Of a DNA stretch of 64,000 nucleotides, positions 34,501-43,710 are shown one piece after another (within the stretch, counting starts at the first letter, position 1; each line of letters opens with the position of its first letter). The position numbers and the translations under genes are program-made. Source of the DNA: Pseudomonas fluorescens (GTDB lineage: Bacteria > Pseudomonadota > Gammaproteobacteria > Pseudomonadales > Pseudomonadaceae). The notes under the pieces are model-generated. The model was not told where the DNA came from. It worked only from the letters and a program-made list of their open reading frames with translations, and made no database searches. Location: the NCBI RefSeq assembly GCF_001902145.1, contig NZ_MRST01000025.1:496001-560000 (forward strand), written 5' to 3'.

Positions 34501-36219
34501 TTAACTGTCGCGGGATGCGACTGGGGGTTGCCTGTCCGGCCCGGCGGTAGAGAGCGCGCACGCCCCTGCCTCTGGTACCAGACGGATATCGACGCGGCGA
34601 TTGGCTGCACGCCCCGCCTCGGTGTCGTTACGGGCGATCGGTTGGCTCGCGCCGAAGCCCTGCACGGCAAAACAGCTGTCGGGGATACCGCCCATCTGCT
34701 GCATCCAGGCATGCACTGCAGCGGCGCGGGCGTGGGATAGGCGAAGGTTGTTCTGCGGATCGCCGGTGGCGTCGGTATGCCCGGCGATCACAATCAGCCA
34801 GCCGGGCTGTGCCTTGATGTCGACCAGCGCATTGATCAGGATTTTTGTCGAACCCGGCTTGAGTTGGGCGCTGCCGGTGGCGAACAGCGACAGACTGTCC
34901 AGCCGCACCGGCTTGGCAATTCGTACAGGGGCCGCAGTCGGTGCAGGTTCAACATGAGCGGCCAGTACTGCCAGCAGCGGCGCGCGCAGGCGTTCGCCAC
35001 GGTACAGGCCCAGGCCGAATGCCAAGGGCACACCGTGGCGGTAGTAGGCGTCCAGGCGTTGAGCGTCCTGGCGAAGAACAGTCACGGCGTCTTCACGCCA
35101 AAGGAATTCGCGCTGCTCACGCTGGGTCGGCTGTGGAATGGCCGTATAGCGCCGTAGATCGTCACTGACCTGGCGCACTAATAAGGTGTTTTGCCACGCC
35201 GAGCTGGCGAGTGCGATGACACTTGCGACGGCGAATAACCACAATGCTGCGATGCTTGCGCGGTGTACCGGGGAACGCGACGAGCCGCACGGGAGCAGGC
35301 TGAGCAAAGCGTCCGGGAACGGTAAGACCGCATCCGTCACTGCCGACCTGTTGTCAGCCAGAGCCACTCTGCTGCGCAACCATTGCTGCCACAGATTGCC
35401 CTCCGCTGCGGCGGGCAAAGCCGGTACCAACCTGACCGCACAAACCGTCGCCAACCCTGGGGAGCGGCGCGTGGCAAGGTACGGCAGCACCGCGTCTTGC
35501 AACCACGCAACGACACTGTTCAGTTGTACACCGGCATGCGTCCGCGCCGATTGTACGGACGAGTCGGCGGTATGCTGTTGCCACTCATCCAACCTGACGC
35601 AAGCACCCGCATCACGCACGAGGGCGTCGGCTTGATCATTGTCCCAACTGAACCAAGGCTCCTCGCCGTGCAACGTTTGCAGGTAGCTCACCAGCAATAA
35701 CGGCAGGGCAATGCCGCGTTTACGTACCAGAGACAATTGGTGGCTGAAGGTCCGCACCTGACCGGCGAGTACAGCACCATCACTGTGCACACCGGGATTA
35801 ACGGTGAACATCACACTAAGTTGCCCGCGCCAGCTTGGGCGTAGTACCAGGATCCCATCAGTGACAGCCACCAGCTGTTCCAGGCTTGGAACACGGACAT
35901 AGCAACCATGTTCGGTTATGCGCAGGCCCATCTGTTCGGCGGGAACCCGGCCGAACAAGCCATCCAGACCGTCACCGCAGACCAGAACGACAGGATGACG
36001 AAATGCTGCCGCAGGCAGGAGTCTGTTATCAGCCAATGAAACCAATCCATGGTGTTGAACTGCACAACGCCCCAACAGCACCCAGGCCCACGCTACACAA
36101 CCCACTGTGATCAATACACCCAATGCTCGCGCCCACAGGCCGAGAGGAATGATGACCAGCAGAGCGAAGGTCAGAGCGCCCGCCCATAGGCAAAGGACTC
36201 GATGCAGGTTCAAGGTCAT
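34501..36219 (-). CDS. T6SS-associated membrane protein with OmpA peptidoglycan-binding domain
   Basis: 572 residues. Two N-terminal helices (VLCLWAGALTFALLVIIPLG; ALGVLITVGCVAWAWVLLG), a cytosolic or periplasmic middle, a third helix at about 325-345 (IAALWLFAVASVIALASSAW) and a C-terminal OmpA/MotB domain (about 440-555; IAGHTDATGDPQNNLRLSHA, AANRRVDIRLVPE). It follows tssL by 7 bases and probably anchors the membrane complex to the cell wall, a job done in other systems by a TssL with a fused OmpA part or by TagL. The OmpA domain is nearly the same as in the gene at 12776-13903. Confidence 0.82.
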   Translation of the reverse strand: MTLNLHRVLCLWAGALTFALLVIIPLGLWARALGVLITVGCVAWAWVLLGRCAVQHHGLVSLADNRLLPAAAFRHPVVLVCGDGLDGLFGRVPAEQMGLRITEHGCYVRVPSLEQLVAVTDGILVLRPSWRGQLSVMFTVNPGVHSDGAVLAGQVRTFSHQLSLVRKRGIALPLLLVSYLQTLHGEEPWFSWDNDQADALVRDAGACVRLDEWQQHTADSSVQSARTHAGVQLNSVVAWLQDAVLPYLATRRSPGLATVCAVRLVPALPAAAEGNLWQQWLRSRVALADNRSAVTDAVLPFPDALLSLLPCGSSRSPVHRASIAALWLFAVASVIALASSAWQNTLLVRQVSDDLRRYTAIPQPTQREQREFLWREDAVTVLRQDAQRLDAYYRHGVPLAFGLGLYRGERLRAPLLAVLAAHVEPAPTAAPVRIAKPVRLDSLSLFATGSAQLKPGSTKILINALVDIKAQPGWLIVIAGHTDATGDPQNNLRLSHARAAAVHAWMQQMGGIPDSCFAVQGFGASQPIARNDTEAGRAANRRVDIRLVPEAGACALSTAGPDRQPPVASRDS

Positions 36220-36226
36220 CTAGCCC

Positions 36227-36910
36227 TCACCTCTGATCCGGCAGGAGCGAGGCCACAGCGTCGCTCAACAGATGATCCAATCCCCACCATGTGGCGGTAA
36301 GCACCATCCCCACGGCCACTACATGGACCAGAGGTGATCGCAGCCAAGCAAAACCTGCGATCAGCTCACTGCCGCCCGCCTGCGTTATCAGGCTTTGGCT
36401 GAGCCGAAGTGGCGTGATCCGTGCACTGAGGTCAACCAGTAACTGCTCCCGCTCGGGATCACTCAGATCACGGTAGCGCCCACGAAAACCCAACATCAGT
36501 ACCCGTTGAAAAGCCGTCAGCACATGCCGATCGGGCGCAGGCTCGCGTAAGACTTCACGCATGTCCTCGTACAGAAACTCACCCGCCTGATGGCGATTGA
36601 AAAATCTGGTCTGCAACGGTTCGCTGGCCCAAGAGGCGTGCGCGTCACCTTCGGCGCAAGTGAGTACGGTTTCATCGAGCAACGCGCATTGCGCATGACT
36701 GATGTGATCGATGCTGCGCTGGCTCAGGCCCACGAGTTTGAGTCGCTGACGCACCTGTTCGACTTGTGCTACGCAAAGCTGCGACAACGCATCTCCACTC
36801 GGCACGGCTGCCCCCTGGCGTAACTCGACCACCAGCAGGTAGGTATCCTGCAGCAGCGCATCGATGTCCACTGCCGCTGCTGTGTGTTCTTTGGAAGCAG
36901 CCAGGTTCAT
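36227..36910 (-). CDS. tssL: T6SS inner-membrane protein TssL (DotU)
   Basis: 227 residues. DotU-family features: DTYLLVVELRQG near the N-terminus, AQCALLDETVLT, FFNRHQAGEFLYEDMREVL and LGFRGRYRDL. One C-terminal transmembrane helix (LVHVVAVGMVLTATWWGL, about 193-210) anchors it, with the main domain in the cytosol. No OmpA domain is attached; the next gene supplies one. The ATG overlaps the tssK stop by four bases. Confidence 0.93.
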   Translation of the reverse strand: MNLAASKEHTAAAVDIDALLQDTYLLVVELRQGAAVPSGDALSQLCVAQVEQVRQRLKLVGLSQRSIDHISHAQCALLDETVLTCAEGDAHASWASEPLQTRFFNRHQAGEFLYEDMREVLREPAPDRHVLTAFQRVLMLGFRGRYRDLSDPEREQLLVDLSARITPLRLSQSLITQAGGSELIAGFAWLRSPLVHVVAVGMVLTATWWGLDHLLSDAVASLLPDQR

Positions 36911-38262
36911 GAGCGCAGCACCGCAAACAGTTCAAGCTTCACGTCGACCAAGGTGCTTGGCACATAGAACGCACAGACCCCTTCGTCCAGCACCGCCTGC
37001 CCCTTGGAATGATCCAGGTCCAGCGCGAAATACTGGTTTTCCAGACGCAATGGAATCGCCGCCGGCACATGGCTGAGAGATTGCAGTGGAACGCCGTCGA
37101 GTGCGGCGTTGACCAGGTAATTGACCTCGTCGGGCGTGCCGATCTTGCACAGGCGTGGGAACTGGTCCTGCAACTGCGCGGCGGGCAACCGGCAACGCAC
37201 CGACAGATAGAAATCAGCACCGTCCCGCTCGCGCAGACGCGGGTCATTCAGCGTGACCTGCCAGCGATTGGCGCCCTGTTCTTCCAGCTCCAAGGCAATC
37301 ACCCGCGACGGCAGACTGGCTTCCAGCAACAGGGAAATGGTGTGCATCAATGGTGGGAACACCGCCTCCAAAGATTCGTGCCGGTAGGCTGGAATCTTGT
37401 CGATATCGTGTTCCAATGAGAACGTCAGCAGGCTGCCGGCCAGCTTTATCAACTGCTGGTAGACCTGCTCGGGGTGCCGTGCAGGAAACGCCTGAAGGTC
37501 CGCCAATACCGGCTGATAGGTGTTCAAGGCATTGAGCAACCAGAACAGCGATACATCGGCCACGGCAAAATCCGCCATGCGCTGATTGCTTTCGCGGCGC
37601 ATGCCCATCAGCCGTTGCCGCTTGGCCGATAATTGCGTCAACAGGTTGTCCAACTGGCTCACCAACCCCGCATGCGCAGCGAAGCTCAGAAGCGGAGGTA
37701 CATAGGCCGGGTCGAGGCTCCAGGCGCCCTGCCCGTCACGCACCAGACGCGCAATCGGGCAGGTCAGGTAATCGGCATTGTCATCGCGATGCAGGCGCAG
37801 GCTCAGTGCGTGCTCCATCACACCGATTGACTGAACCTCATCCGCATAGATGTCTTGAACCTCGCGCCACGCCTGGCGATAGCGCATCGGTCGATCAGCC
37901 CTGCCCCCTTCAAACAGACAGTTGTTGCCGTTGGCCTGCTCCAGCGGCAAGGCCAAGTGCAGCAACACTTGCTGATCGTCGTCAGCCAACAACTGCGCCA
38001 GCTCCAAGGCGGGAGGCAGGCGGTCCACCTGCTCGGTGTCGATCCACGTGCCATCCGGCATTCGCGCACGCAGTTGGGTTGCCTTGAGTTTGCCCAGTCG
38101 CAAAGCCTCCAGGTCAAAGCCTACGGCCTGAACCCCCCAAGGGTGGGCCAAGGTCAGACGGGCGAGCTGCTCGTTGGCCCAGGCCTCCCAGCGGGCCTGC
38201 TGTTGGAATTGCTGCGGGCACAGCAACGCCCCTGCAGCCCATAGAGGACGATCGATCTTCAT
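36907..38262 (-). CDS. tssK: T6SS baseplate protein TssK
   Basis: 451 residues. It begins MKIDRPLWAAGALLCPQQFQ, the usual TssK start, and shows the family layout with a beta-rich N-terminal shoulder domain, helical middle (LLTQLSAKRQRLMGMRRESN) and C-terminal head (FYLSVRCRLPAAQLQDQFPR). TssK joins the baseplate to TssL/TssM. It is coupled to tssL by an ATGA overlap. Confidence 0.94.
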   Translation of the reverse strand: MKIDRPLWAAGALLCPQQFQQQARWEAWANEQLARLTLAHPWGVQAVGFDLEALRLGKLKATQLRARMPDGTWIDTEQVDRLPPALELAQLLADDDQQVLLHLALPLEQANGNNCLFEGGRADRPMRYRQAWREVQDIYADEVQSIGVMEHALSLRLHRDDNADYLTCPIARLVRDGQGAWSLDPAYVPPLLSFAAHAGLVSQLDNLLTQLSAKRQRLMGMRRESNQRMADFAVADVSLFWLLNALNTYQPVLADLQAFPARHPEQVYQQLIKLAGSLLTFSLEHDIDKIPAYRHESLEAVFPPLMHTISLLLEASLPSRVIALELEEQGANRWQVTLNDPRLRERDGADFYLSVRCRLPAAQLQDQFPRLCKIGTPDEVNYLVNAALDGVPLQSLSHVPAAIPLRLENQYFALDLDHSKGQAVLDEGVCAFYVPSTLVDVKLELFAVLRS

Positions 38263-38285
38263 GGCATCGTTTCCCTACGACTGAG

Positions 38286-39824
38286 TCAGGCTTTGGCCTT
38301 GGGCATCTGCGAAACCAGCGACAGGTTCACGTCCATACCCTCGACCTGGAAGTGCGGCACGGCGTACAACTTGATGCGGAAGAAGCCGGGGTTGTCCTCG
38401 ATATCTTCAACCGTCACCTTCGCATCGCGCAGCGGATGTGACGCCTGTAGGTCATCGCCAGGGTCAGTCATTTCGGTCACCAGCCCGCCAATCCACTTGT
38501 TGAGTTCCAACTCCAGCAAACGGCGATCCTTGGTGGTGCCGATGTTTTCGCGCTGGATCACCTTCAAATAATGGGCGATACGCGACAGCAGAAAAATGTA
38601 TGGCAAGCGCGCGTTGATGCGGCTGTTGGCGGTGGCGTCAGCGGTGTCATACAACGCAGGTTTCTGGACCGAATTGGCCGAGAAGAAGCACGCGTAGTCA
38701 CGGTTCTTGTAGTACGAAAGCGGAATGAAGCCGTGGTTGGCGAATTCGAACTCGCGAGTTTCCGGAATCATCACCTCGGATGGAATCTTGACCTGATTAC
38801 CGGTGCCCAGATCGTACAAATGAATCGGCAGGTCCGTCACCGCGCCACCGGACTGAGGTCCGCGAATCTGTACACACCAACCATTGGCGATAAAGCTCTT
38901 GACCATATTTGCAGCAAAGGAGAAGGCTGCGCTGACCCACAGGTACTTTTCATGGTCAGGCCCTTTAACACTCTCAACATGGTTGAAAATGCGCACTGGA
39001 GCAGTGTCCGGCCCGTAAGGCAAACGGCCCAGCACCCGTGGCGTAAGCAGGCCGAGATAGCGCGCATCATCGCTCGCGGTCAAGCTGTGCCACTTGATAT
39101 ATTCGGCACGATCCAGGTAGTTTCCGATGTCTTTGATGGCGGCAACTTCCTCCATGGTTTTCTTGCCGAAAAATGCCGGCCCGACGGAACCAATGAACGG
39201 CATATGCGCAGCGGCGGCCACCTTGGAAATATTGCGCAACAGGGTGATGTCCTGCGGCTGGTTATCGAACTCGTAGTTGGAGATGGCCGCGGCAATGGGT
39301 TCACCACCGGGCGTGTCGTATTCCTGGGTGTACGTATGCGCATAGAGACCGCTCTGGGCAATCTCCGGCGCATCGTCGAAGTCCTGCACCAAGTGATCTT
39401 TACTGACGTCCAACAACTCAATCTTCACGTTCTGGCGAAAATCCGTCTGATCAACCAGCGACTTTGTGCCACGCCAGATCGACTCAACGCGTTGAAAGTC
39501 AGGGTGATGCATCACCGCATCCAGTTGGCGACTAATTTGTGCATCCAAGGATGCAATGTGCTCATCCAGTAGCGTCTTGTCCAAACGCTCAACCTTTTGC
39601 GACGACTCTTTGAGCACTTTCAAGAACACACTGACTGCAGCAGTGACCCGCTCATCGGCAGAAGCCTCCGACAACGCTTCCGCACACTGAAACATGTCAA
39701 TATCCCCCAATTCTGAAACCGGGCTCAAGTTGATCTTACTGAACAGTGAACTGTAGACACCGCAACGTTCTTCAGACAACACAACAGCGTCGCGCGATTG
39801 CACGTTAGAGCTTTCAACAGACAT
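38286..39824 (-). CDS. tssC: T6SS sheath large subunit TssC
   Basis: 512 residues. Conserved TssC segments include FQRVESIWRGTKSLVDQTDF, EYDTPGGEPIAAAISNYEF, FIGSVGPAFFGKKTMEE and GFIPLSYYKNRDYACFFSAN. It forms the contractile sheath with TssB, whose gene lies 34 bases upstream. Confidence 0.96.
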   Translation of the reverse strand: MSVESSNVQSRDAVVLSEERCGVYSSLFSKINLSPVSELGDIDMFQCAEALSEASADERVTAAVSVFLKVLKESSQKVERLDKTLLDEHIASLDAQISRQLDAVMHHPDFQRVESIWRGTKSLVDQTDFRQNVKIELLDVSKDHLVQDFDDAPEIAQSGLYAHTYTQEYDTPGGEPIAAAISNYEFDNQPQDITLLRNISKVAAAAHMPFIGSVGPAFFGKKTMEEVAAIKDIGNYLDRAEYIKWHSLTASDDARYLGLLTPRVLGRLPYGPDTAPVRIFNHVESVKGPDHEKYLWVSAAFSFAANMVKSFIANGWCVQIRGPQSGGAVTDLPIHLYDLGTGNQVKIPSEVMIPETREFEFANHGFIPLSYYKNRDYACFFSANSVQKPALYDTADATANSRINARLPYIFLLSRIAHYLKVIQRENIGTTKDRRLLELELNKWIGGLVTEMTDPGDDLQASHPLRDAKVTVEDIEDNPGFFRIKLYAVPHFQVEGMDVNLSLVSQMPKAKA

Positions 39825-39858
39825 GTGATAACTTCCTTATTAAGCGAACCGAGTTAGA

Positions 39859-40362
39859 TTAACGATCGTGGCTCGGAGCGAGCGCAGCCAGTTCAGCGCG
39901 CAGCTCATCGCTCAATGCGTCATCCTTCAAAATGCTCTCCAACTCGTGACGGAAGGTTGCGTTATCCAGCAGGTTGGACTTGAGATCGCGCAGCAGGTTG
40001 CGCATGGCCAACAGGGCACGCAACTGCGGGATCTGCCGCACTACTTGCTCCGGCTCGAAATCCTTCATGCGCTGAAACTTCAGCTCGACAGAGGCTTCTG
40101 AATCGTCATTGGCCAGCGTATTCGCCACCGCAAACTTCAGGCCAGGAGAGAACTCAGCCATGACACTGTCGAAGTTGTTTTTATTGATATTAACCTTGTT
40201 TCTTTCGGACAGCGAGCGTTGTTCTTTGCCGTTGCTGTAATCACCCAGCACCATCAGCTTAAGTGGCAGCTCAACCTTTCTTTGCGCCCCACCCGTGTGC
40301 AGATCAAGTTTGATGTTGACCCGTGCTTTAGGCACTTCATTTTGAAAGCTATTTGAAGCCAT
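39859..40362 (-). CDS. tssB: T6SS sheath small subunit TssB
   Basis: 167 residues from MASNSFQNEVPKARVNIKLD. LPLKLMVLGDYS and the C-terminal leucine-rich helix (LRALLAMRNLLRDLKSNLLD) that interlocks with TssC are present. A GGAGGGG site precedes the ATG on the minus strand. It is the first gene of the T6SS operon, with a sigma-54 type element just upstream. Confidence 0.95.
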   Translation of the reverse strand: MASNSFQNEVPKARVNIKLDLHTGGAQRKVELPLKLMVLGDYSNGKEQRSLSERNKVNINKNNFDSVMAEFSPGLKFAVANTLANDDSEASVELKFQRMKDFEPEQVVRQIPQLRALLAMRNLLRDLKSNLLDNATFRHELESILKDDALSDELRAELAALAPSHDR

Positions 40363-40395
40363 GACCCCACCCCTCCAGTTGCTGCTGCAAATAAA

Positions 40396-40410
40396 GCAAG
40401 ACTGGAACCA
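40396..40410 (-). promoter_or_regulatory. Sigma-54 (-24/-12) promoter element upstream of tssB
   Basis: On the minus strand the sequence TGG-TTCC-AGTC-TTGC followed by TTTATTT gives GG-N10-GC, the required spacing for RpoN. GG is at 40408-40409 and GC at 40396-40397. The expected start lies about 20 bases before the tssB ATG. Several T6SS operons are known to be RpoN-dependent. The activator gene (VasH-like) is not in this window. Confidence 0.55.
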
Positions 40411-40716
40411 GTACCTAACCGGCTCGCTAGCAAAGCCACCGGCCACAGTACATAAATTCCATTTCATGAGGTCAAAGTGCTACGTGCCGCGCACTTATTT
40501 CCTTCTCCACTACAATGAAGTATCTCAATCAATCTTGACCAGCCCCCAAAGCACGAGAGGGAGTTTTCGACAACGCATTAGAGAGATTTCCTACATATGC
40601 CCCGGATTCGCTTGATTCCGCCTATCATCTCAATGAGCATGCCGTTGATCATTCCCGGCTGCGCCCCGCTGCCAGCCAGCTGGCATTGACGCTCAACAGC
40701 CATGCAAGCTGGCGGT

Positions 40717-41445
40717 CTCAAGAAGCAAGCGCAACACGTGATCTGAATTCGGCGATCTCTTTGTCCATCACTTCTGCGGGCGTTTTCCAGCCCAGCGTCT
40801 GACGCGGGCGTGTGTTCATGAGCATCGCAACGTGATTGAGATACTCCTGGCTCGCGCTCGACAGATCAACTCCCTTGGGCAGGAACTGCCGAAGCAATCC
40901 GTTGGTGTTTTCGTTGCTGCCGCGGTGCCACGGCGCGTGTGGATCAGCAAACCACACGTCGATAGCCAGGCGGTCCATCAGCTCTGGGTAGCACGTCAGC
41001 TCCGTGCCTCGGTCGTAGGTCAAACTGGTGCGCATGGATTCGGGCAGCTTCTTCAGTTGGCGACTGAAACCCTCCAGTGCCGCTTCAGCTGTGCAGCCGT
41101 CCATCTTGCAGAGGATCACAAAGCGCGTCTTTCGTTCGACCAGCGTCCCTACGCAGGAGCGGTTGAAAGCACCCTTGATCAGCCGGCGGTGCCGAACGGA
41201 GCGTAGTCGGCGGGCACGATAGTTTTTGCCGGCCTCGGTGGCGCTGTACGCTCCAGCGCCTTGCCGGGCCACCTTGCGGCTCAGGGTCGAAGGGCTGCGC
41301 CCCAACCGCCTGGCGATGGATCGCATGCTCTTACCATCCTGGATCTCGATCTGGACAACGGCGCGTTCTTCAGCGCTCAAATGGTTGTAATGCCTGGGCA
41401 TGCTGACACCCTACTGGCTAGAGGGTGTTGCACTTGGAGATTGAG
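40717..41445 (-). mobile_element. IS30-family insertion sequence, internally deleted
   Basis: Imperfect terminal inverted repeats of 21 bases (40717-40737 and 41425-41445, 16 of 21 matching; both carry GCAACAC/GTGTTGC at the inner side) flank one transposase frame. At about 730 bp it is shorter than a full IS30-type element (about 1.0-1.2 kb). No clear target duplication was seen. Confidence 0.72.
40718..41401 (-). pseudogene. IS30 transposase with internal in-frame deletion
   Basis: 227 residues against about 320-340 in intact relatives. The N-terminal HTH (MPRHYNHLSAEERAVVQIEI; RRLGRSPSTLSRKV) and the C-terminal catalytic half (TLVERKTRFVILCKM; SLTYDRGTEL; PWHRGSNENTNGLLRQ) are intact, but they are joined at RRLIKGAFNRSCVG. 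Intact family members have about 100 residues between an early LIKG and a later GDLIKGAFNRS, including the first catalytic Asp. Recombination between the two LIKG-encoding segments would give exactly this junction. The protein should be inactive. Confidence 0.72.
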
Positions 41446-41808
41446 TCTAAGGCTCCTTCGTTCGCGGCTGTGGGCTGACATTCAAAAACCCTCGCAGTTC
41501 ATTGCCGTGATCTTGTATGTCAGTCACGTGCGCAGACACACACCGAAATATCCCCCCTGACAGCTCGAATGGAGCTTGACCGCCGTCCTACACGCGGCTC
41601 GCGCCTTCCCACCGTCAATCTAAAGATGAAGGTCAGATTGGCCGAACCTTGAAAGATTGCTTCTCACATCTCTGCCGACCATGTCCGACAGCCACTTCCG
41701 AAAAACCTCCCAGTCACGAAAAAGTACGAGCCTATTTCGACATTAAACGCTATGTATGAAGTTGTTTAAGGGCCAGACGCCCATGCCAAGTTATAAAGGA
41801 CTAGGATC
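41446..41808. other. Intergenic stretch between the IS30 remnant and the small protein gene
   Basis: No gene is supported here. The last bases include AAAGGACTAGGATC, the ribosome site of the next gene. Confidence 0.4.
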
Positions 41809-42006
41809 ATGTCAAACACCGCGTTTTCTCCCCCGCTGCGCAGCGCCCCGGATGCCTCCCTGCGGTCCCGCCAGCTCGACCGAGAGGAAGAGCGATTGGT
41901 CCGCTACTACCGTTCATTGGCGGACCAGGATCGCGAAGCGATACGCTGCCTGCTCTATGCGCTCAAGGCGACCAGCGGCCTGGACACAGGTCCCGCCAGG
42001 AAATGA
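41809..42006 (+). CDS. Small conserved protein with DREAxRCLL motif (paralogue of 12042-12290)
   Basis: 65 residues: MSNTAFSPPLRSAPDASLRS, then RQLDREEERLVRYYRSLADQ and DREAIRCLLYALKA. The pattern REE-x2-L-x2-YYR-x-L-x-D-x-DREA-x-RCLL-x-AL is shared with the protein at 12.0 kb. It is preceded by AGGA. The two copies bracket the T6SS cluster. Function unknown; a helical interaction module is the simplest guess. Confidence 0.68.
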   Translation: MSNTAFSPPLRSAPDASLRSRQLDREEERLVRYYRSLADQDREAIRCLLYALKATSGLDTGPARK

Positions 42007-42115
42007 CGAAGCTGTCTATGCAGCCGAGCGTGATTGTGACCACCGCCTCGTCACCGGAATGATCTCCCTTGCTAGAGTACGAAGCCCCATCGCCGTGGAG
42101 GATCTGCGTCTCCCT

Positions 42116-42409
42116 ATGCCCGCCTTCGCTCCCCTCCAGCCACGGTTCCCCTGCGGCGGCCTGACCATTTCCAGCCGTGTCGACGCCCTGATCCGCCAGG
42201 ACCTACTCGACCCGCTGCCCTATGTGGGCCGACACCTCTGCGGCGACTGGGGCGATGTGCGCGAAGCGCATCGGCACTACAACGATGTGGCCGTAGAACG
42301 CGGCGGCTATCTGCTGTCGTCCTACGCCATCAGTGACAGCTCGGCCCTGTGCATCTTCACCGAAGCAGACCGACGCCTGACCGCGGTGTTCCTGTCTGAT
42401 GAGGACTGA
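42116..42409 (+). CDS. Small plasmid-type conserved protein
   Basis: 97 residues from the ATG at 42116. The core LTISSRVDALIRQDLLDPLP, GRHLCGDWGDVREAHRHYND and LLSSYAISDSSALCIFTEAD matches a small family often found on plasmids and islands (consensus RHxxGDWGxV, ITEADRxxTxxLLPxE). An ATG at 42059 would add 19 residues. Its presence supports a mobile origin for this stretch. Function is not established. Confidence 0.65.
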   Translation: MPAFAPLQPRFPCGGLTISSRVDALIRQDLLDPLPYVGRHLCGDWGDVREAHRHYNDVAVERGGYLLSSYAISDSSALCIFTEADRRLTAVFLSDED

Positions 42410-42419
42410 CTAGCCAATG

Positions 42420-43427
42420 TCAGCGATGGCGCCCATGGATAAACCAGCCCGCCAGGGTTTCAATCGGTCCCGAGCGGAACCGCCGCAACCACAGGTGACT
42501 GAACGCCCACTGCAAGGCAAGCGTGAACACCACGACGATCGGCACTTGGCTGTAGGCCAGCGGCGCCAGGCCCAGGCACAGGATCACCAACAGACCTAAG
42601 CTGTCCTGGCTGAGGTAGGTAGTCAGCGACATCCGCCCAAGTGTCGTCAGCCCCTGGCCGATGCGGCTGTCACGTATCGCCATCGTCAGCCTCACCACGC
42701 ACAGGCCGTAACACAGTGCCAGTGGATAGCTGGTGAGGCGCAGATAGCGTTCAATCGCAACCGCATCCGGCAGCATCAACACCAACCAGACATAGCCAGC
42801 CATCAACAGCGCTATCGTCCCGATCACAATGAAAAAACGCCCCGCAAGGTCGGACGTGTGCCCCTCCCCCATCAGCCTGCCAGCGCCGGCCATATAGATA
42901 CCGCACACAAAGGGCAACAACCGAAAACACAGGCCGGCCGGGAACGACAACACCGACCCTTCAGGCAGCAGCGGCGCGCACAGGGCGCCTGAAAAAGTCA
43001 GGACCAGCACCCAGCGTTGCCAACGGCTGGACAGGGCAAGCAGAGGCAGCAGCACCACCGCAAAGCCCGCGTATGCACGCAGGATGTCGCTGGGCCATAC
43101 CCAACTGTGCAGCACACCCAGGGCATACAGAGCCGCTGCCCGGCGCAGATGGCGGCCAATCCAAGGCGCTTGCCGCGCCCGGGACCGCATCACGCACAGT
43201 TGCAGGCTGGCACCGAACAGAAATGAGAAGATCGCCACAAATTTGCCGGCGAACAGCACCTGCCAGAGGTGGTAGCTCCACGCCTCCAACCCAGCCACCT
43301 CGCCGGAAACGACAACCGGCCCCTGCGTGTCGTCCGCGAAATAGGTAGCGTTGATAAACAACATGCCGCACAGGGCGACTCCACGCAGTTGGTCGAGCAC
43401 CGCAATGCGCTCATTGCCGTCGGACAT
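42420..43427 (-). CDS. DUF418-type multi-pass membrane protein
   Basis: 335 residues with about eight to ten membrane helices. It begins IAVLDQLRGVALCGMLFINA, with the D-x-LRG signature of DUF418/acyltransferase-like proteins, and ends with the paired aromatic motif LQWAFSHLWLRRFRSGPIE. DUF418 proteins are thought to act in transport or acyl modification at the membrane, but the role is unproven. It converges on the plasmid-type gene with a 10-base gap. Confidence 0.82.
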   Translation of the reverse strand: MSDGNERIAVLDQLRGVALCGMLFINATYFADDTQGPVVVSGEVAGLEAWSYHLWQVLFAGKFVAIFSFLFGASLQLCVMRSRARQAPWIGRHLRRAAALYALGVLHSWVWPSDILRAYAGFAVVLLPLLALSSRWQRWVLVLTFSGALCAPLLPEGSVLSFPAGLCFRLLPFVCGIYMAGAGRLMGEGHTSDLAGRFFIVIGTIALLMAGYVWLVLMLPDAVAIERYLRLTSYPLALCYGLCVVRLTMAIRDSRIGQGLTTLGRMSLTTYLSQDSLGLLVILCLGLAPLAYSQVPIVVVFTLALQWAFSHLWLRRFRSGPIETLAGWFIHGRHR

Positions 43428-43710
43428 GTACCGCTCCCGTTGTTTGATAACCCGGCGCTGAGGCCAGCGGTACGTCCACCTTCAGGCTACGTCGTGACCG
43501 AGGGTGATTGATCCACGGGGACGCTGTCTTCGATATGCCTCAACGCTCTATGGCCTATGCGCAGTAGCGCACAACAGACTAAAAGACTGTCAGGTATCAC
43601 AGTAGACGCCTCCGACTCCCGGCCAAAAAATGAGCGCTACGCGGCGAGAATCACTGGCATCTCTACTGGGCCAGCCCGTTTGCCGCCAGCAATCGATGAG
43701 GGACTCAGTC

